A stretch of 64,000 nt of DNA from the NCBI RefSeq assembly GCF_947507565.1, contig NC_089182.1:2356001-2420000 (forward strand), written 5' to 3'. Position numbers and translations under genes: made by a program. The notes beneath the pieces are model-generated. The model saw only the letters and a program-made list of their open reading frames with translations, had not been told where the DNA came from and searched no databases. Each line of letters begins with the position of its first letter. The first letter of the stretch is position 1. This DNA is from Oscarella lobularis. Its lineage: Eukaryota > Porifera > Homoscleromorpha > Homosclerophorida > Oscarellidae. Shown here one piece after another: positions 60,393 to 64,000 of the stretch.

Positions 60393-63300
60393 CAAATTTA
60401 AGGACCTAAGAATCAAAGATTAGGCCCTCAATTTAATGTTGAGGCTCTAAGAATCAAAGATTAGTCCCTCATTTTAATATTGAGGCTCTAAGAATCAAAG
60501 ATTAGGTCCTCAATTTGATATTTAGGCCCAAAGAATCAAATATTAGGTCCTCAATTTGATATTTAGGCCCTATGAATCAAAGATTAGGCACTCAATTTAA
60601 TATTTAGGCTCTAAGAATCAAAGATTAGGCCCTGAATTTAATACTATGCTTTTAGAATCAAAGATTTGGTGCTCAATTTAATATTAAGGCCTTTAGAATC
60701 AAAGATTAAGTCCTCAATTTAATATTTAGGCCCTATGAATCAAAGATTAGCCACTCAATTTAATATTTAAGCCCTATGAATCAAAGATTAGGACCTCAAT
60801 TTAATACTTAGGCCTTTAGAATCAAAGATTAGGTCCTCAATTTAATATTTAGGCCCAATGAATAAAAGATTATGCCCTCAATTTAATATTTAGGCTTTTA
60901 GAATCAAAGATTAGGCCCTCGATTTAATATGTAGGCGTTTAGAATGAAAGATTAGGCCCTCAATTTAATATTTAGGCCCTATGAATCAAAGATTAGGCCC
61001 TCAATTTAATATTTAAGTCTTTCCAATCAAAGATTAGGCCCTCAATTTAATATTTAGGCCTTTAGATTCAAAGATTAGGCCCTCAATTTAATATTTAGGC
61101 TTTTAGAATCAAAGATTAGGCCCTCGATTTAATATTTAGGCCTTTAGAATGAAGGATTAAGCCCTCAATTTAATATTTAGGCTCTTTGAATGAAAGATTA
61201 GCCCCTCAATTTAATATATAGGCCTTTAGAATCAAAGATTAGGTCCTCAATTTAATATTTAGGCCCTATGAATCAAAGATTAGGCCCTCAATTTAATATA
61301 TAGGCCTTTAGAATCAAAGATTAGGTCCTCAATTTAATATTTAGGCCCTATGAATCAAAGATTAGGCCCTCAATTTAATATTTAGGCCCTATGAATCAAA
61401 GATTAGGCCCTCAATTTAATATTTAGGCCCTATGAATCAAAGATTAGGCCCTCAATTTAATATTTAGGCTTTTAGAATCAAAGATTAGGCCCTCGATTTA
61501 ATATTTAGAATGAAAGTTTAGGCTCTCAATTTAATATAAGGGCCTTTCGAATCAAAGATTAGGCCCTCAATTTTATATTTAGTCTTTTAGAATCAAAGGT
61601 TTGCGCTCAATTTAATAATTAGGCCTTTAGAATCAAAGATTAGGTCCTCAATTTAATATTTAGGCCCTATGAATCAAAGATTAGGCCCTCAATTTAATAT
61701 AAGGGCCTTTCGAATCAAAGATTAGGCCCTCAATTTAATATTTAGGCTTTTAAAATCAAAGATTAGGCCCTCGATTTAATATTTAGGCTTTTAAAATCAA
61801 AGATTAGGCCCTCGATTTAATATTTAGGCCTTTAGAATCAAAGATTAAGTCCTCAATTTAATATTTAGGCCCAATGAATGAAAGATTAGGCCCTCAATTT
61901 AATATTTAGGCTTTTAGAATCAAAGATTAGGCCCTCGATTTAATGTTTAGGCCTTTAGAATGAAAGATTAGGCCCTCAATTTAATAGTTAGGCCCTATGA
62001 ATCAAAGATTAGGCCCTCAATTTAATATTTAGGCCTGTAGAATCAAAGATTAGGCCCTCAATTTAATATATAGGCCTGTAGAATCAAAGATTAGGCCCTC
62101 AATTTAATATATAGGCCTTTAGAATGAAAGATTAGGTCCTCAATTTAATATTTAGGCCCTATGAATCAAAGATTAGGACCTCAATTTAATATTTAGGCTT
62201 TTAGAATCAAAGATTAGGCCCTCAATTTAATAGTTAGGCCCTATGAATCAAAGATTAGGCCCTCAATTTAATATTTAGGCCTGTAGAATCAAAGATTAGG
62301 CCCTCAATTTAATATATAGGCCTTTAGAATGAAAGATTAGGTCCTCAATTTAATATTTAGGCCTTATGAATCAAAGATTAGGCCCTCAATTTAATTTTTA
62401 GGCTCTATGAATCAAAGATTGGGCCCTCAATTTAATATTTAGGCCCTATGAATCAAAGATTAGGCCCTCAATTTAATATTTAGGCTTTTAGAATCAAAGA
62501 TTAGGCCCTCGATTTAATATTTAGAATGAAAGTTTATGCTCTCAATTTAATATAAGGGCCTTTCGAATCAAAGATTAGGCCCTCAATTTTATATTTAGTC
62601 TTTTAGAATCAAAGGTTTGCGCTCAATTTAATATTTAGGCCTTTAGAATCAAAGATTAGGTCCTCAATTTAATATTTAGGCACTAGGAATCAAAGATTAG
62701 GACCTCAATTTATTATTTAGGCTTTTAGAATCAAAGATTAGGTCCTCAATTTAATATTTAGGCTCTATGAATGAAAGATTAGGCCCTCAATTTAATATTT
62801 AGGCTTTTAGAATGAAAGATTAGGCCCTCAATTTAATATTTATGCCCTATGAATCAAAGATTAGGCCCTCAATTTAATATTTAAGTCTTTCCAATCAAAG
62901 ATTAGGCCCTCAATTTAATATTTAGGCCTTTAGATTCAAAGATTAGGCCCTCAATTTAATATTTAGGCTTTTAGAATCAAAGATTAGGCCCTCGATTTAA
63001 TATTTAGGCCTTTAGAATGAAGGATTAAGCCCTCAATATAATATTTAGGCTCTTTGAATGAAAGATTAGCCCCTCAATTTAATATATAGGCCTTTAGAAT
63101 CAAAGATTAGGTCCTCAATTTAATATATAGGCCTTTAGAATCAAAGATTAGGTCCTCAATTTAATATTTAGGCCCTATGAATCAAAGATTAGGCCCTCAA
63201 TTTAATATATAGGCCTTTAGAATCAAAGATTAGGTCCTCAATTTAATATTTAGGCCCTATGAATCAAAGATTAGGCCCTCAATTTAATATTTAGGCCTTT

Positions 63301-64000
63301 AGAATCAAAGATTAGGCCCTCAATTTAATATAAGGGCCTTTCGAATCAAAGATTAGGCCCTCAATTTAATATTTAGGCTTTTAAAATCAAAGATTAGGCC
63401 CTCAATTTAATATTTAGTCCTTTAGAATCAAAGATTAAGTCCTCGATTTAATATTTAGGCCCTATGAATCAAAGATTAGGCCCTCAATTTAATATTTAAG
63501 TCTTTCCAATCAAAGATTAGGCCCTCAATTTAATATTTAGGCCTTTAGATTCAAAGATTATGCCCTCAATTTAATATTTAGGCTTTTAGAATCAAAGATT
63601 AGGCCCTCGATTTAATATTTAGGCCTTTAGAATGAAGGATTAAGCCCTCAATTTAATATTTAGGCTCTTTGAATGAAAGATTAGCCCCTCAATTTAATAT
63701 ATAGGCCTTTAGAATCAAAGATTAGGTCCTCAATTTAATATTTAGGCCCTATGAATCAAAGATTAGGCCCTCAATTTAATATTTAGGTCCTATGAATCAA
63801 AGATTAGGCCCTCAATTTAATATTTAGGCCTTTAAAATTAAAGATTAAGTCCTCAATTTAATATTTAGGCCCCATGAATCAAAGATTAGCTCCTCAATTT
63901 AATATTTAGGCCCTATGAATCAAAGATTAGGCCCTCAATTTAAGATTTAGGCCCTATGAATCAAAGGTTAGGCCCTCAATTTAATATTTAGGCTTTCAGA
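60393..64000. repeat. 41-bp satellite array, AT-rich
   Basis: Some 88 tandem copies of a unit like aatcaaagattaggccctc followed by aatttaatatttaggccctatg fill the rest of the window and continue past its edge. The period is 41 bp (for example atgaatc at 61391 and 61432). Each unit holds two ttaggcc-containing halves, so it looks like a fused dimer of a roughly 20-bp ancestor. Variants (ctatg, tttag, tttcg at the junction; gccctc, gtcctc) are arranged in longer patterns that repeat as blocks. No ORF. Strongly AT-rich and unlike the rest of the window. Confidence 0.97.

Noticed and set aside
60393-64000. ttaggc runs as telomere repeat
   Set aside because: The motif occurs only inside a 41-bp satellite unit, never as direct hexamer tandem copies.
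60393-64000. CRISPR-like regular repeats
   Set aside because: There are no unique spacers and no cas genes; the units are contiguous and the genome is eukaryotic.

Overview
The window is from an intron-rich but very compact animal genome. Introns are mostly about 48-60 bp, intergenic gaps are often under 120 bp, and strands alternate gene by gene. The content is metazoan: an integrin beta, fibronectin type II domain proteins, SZT2, CARM1, FEM1, SPATA6 and two ionotropic glutamate receptors (iGluRs). The combination of iGluRs, FN2 arrays and tiny introns would fit a sponge of the homoscleromorph or calcareous type better than a demosponge, but that placement is inference.

Layout. 1-1465 is a near-perfect inverted repeat carrying remnants of a pogo/Tigger-like transposase. 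1544-4505 holds two tandem FN2 genes, the first lacking a signal-peptide exon and the second broken by a 7-bp deletion. 4830-11652 holds two tandem iGluR genes with GluN1-like ligand residues. 11672-21598 holds a small acidic protein, SREK1 (cut by a 200-N gap), a TUT4/7-type terminal uridylyltransferase (5' end lost in the gap), ALG2, BTF3, a small Cys-rich protein, PIGW and REX1BD. 21715-35007 holds a secreted YWTD/EGF/NTR protein, TXNDC12, RPL37, an aldo-keto reductase, an ISY1-like protein, SPATA6, a 2-Cys peroxiredoxin and PGM1. 35251-39286 holds a recent tandem duplication of a secreted Cys-rich PLA2-like gene that also copied the 5' end of the neighbouring FEM1 gene. 39390-45329 holds ISCA1, PET100, a PLPP lipid phosphatase and two tandem TMEM104-like transporters. 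45330-46810 has no gene that I can support. 46811-58034 holds Asterix (WDR83OS), a mucin-like membrane protein, two tandem membrane-anchored MaoC-fold hydratases, CARM1 and integrin beta. 58558-60249 is the 5' part of SZT2, after which a 41-bp satellite runs to the window edge (60393-64000).

Three genome-scale patterns stand out. (1) At least eight head-to-head gene pairs have start codons 38-116 bp apart, implying shared bidirectional promoters. (2) Convergent pairs have stop codons as little as 13-19 bp apart, and one pair overlaps. (3) GC-AG introns are unexpectedly frequent: nine are well supported by reading frame or homology. Exon boundaries given below were worked out by eye from frame, splice motifs and paralogue or family alignment; they are not transcript-verified.
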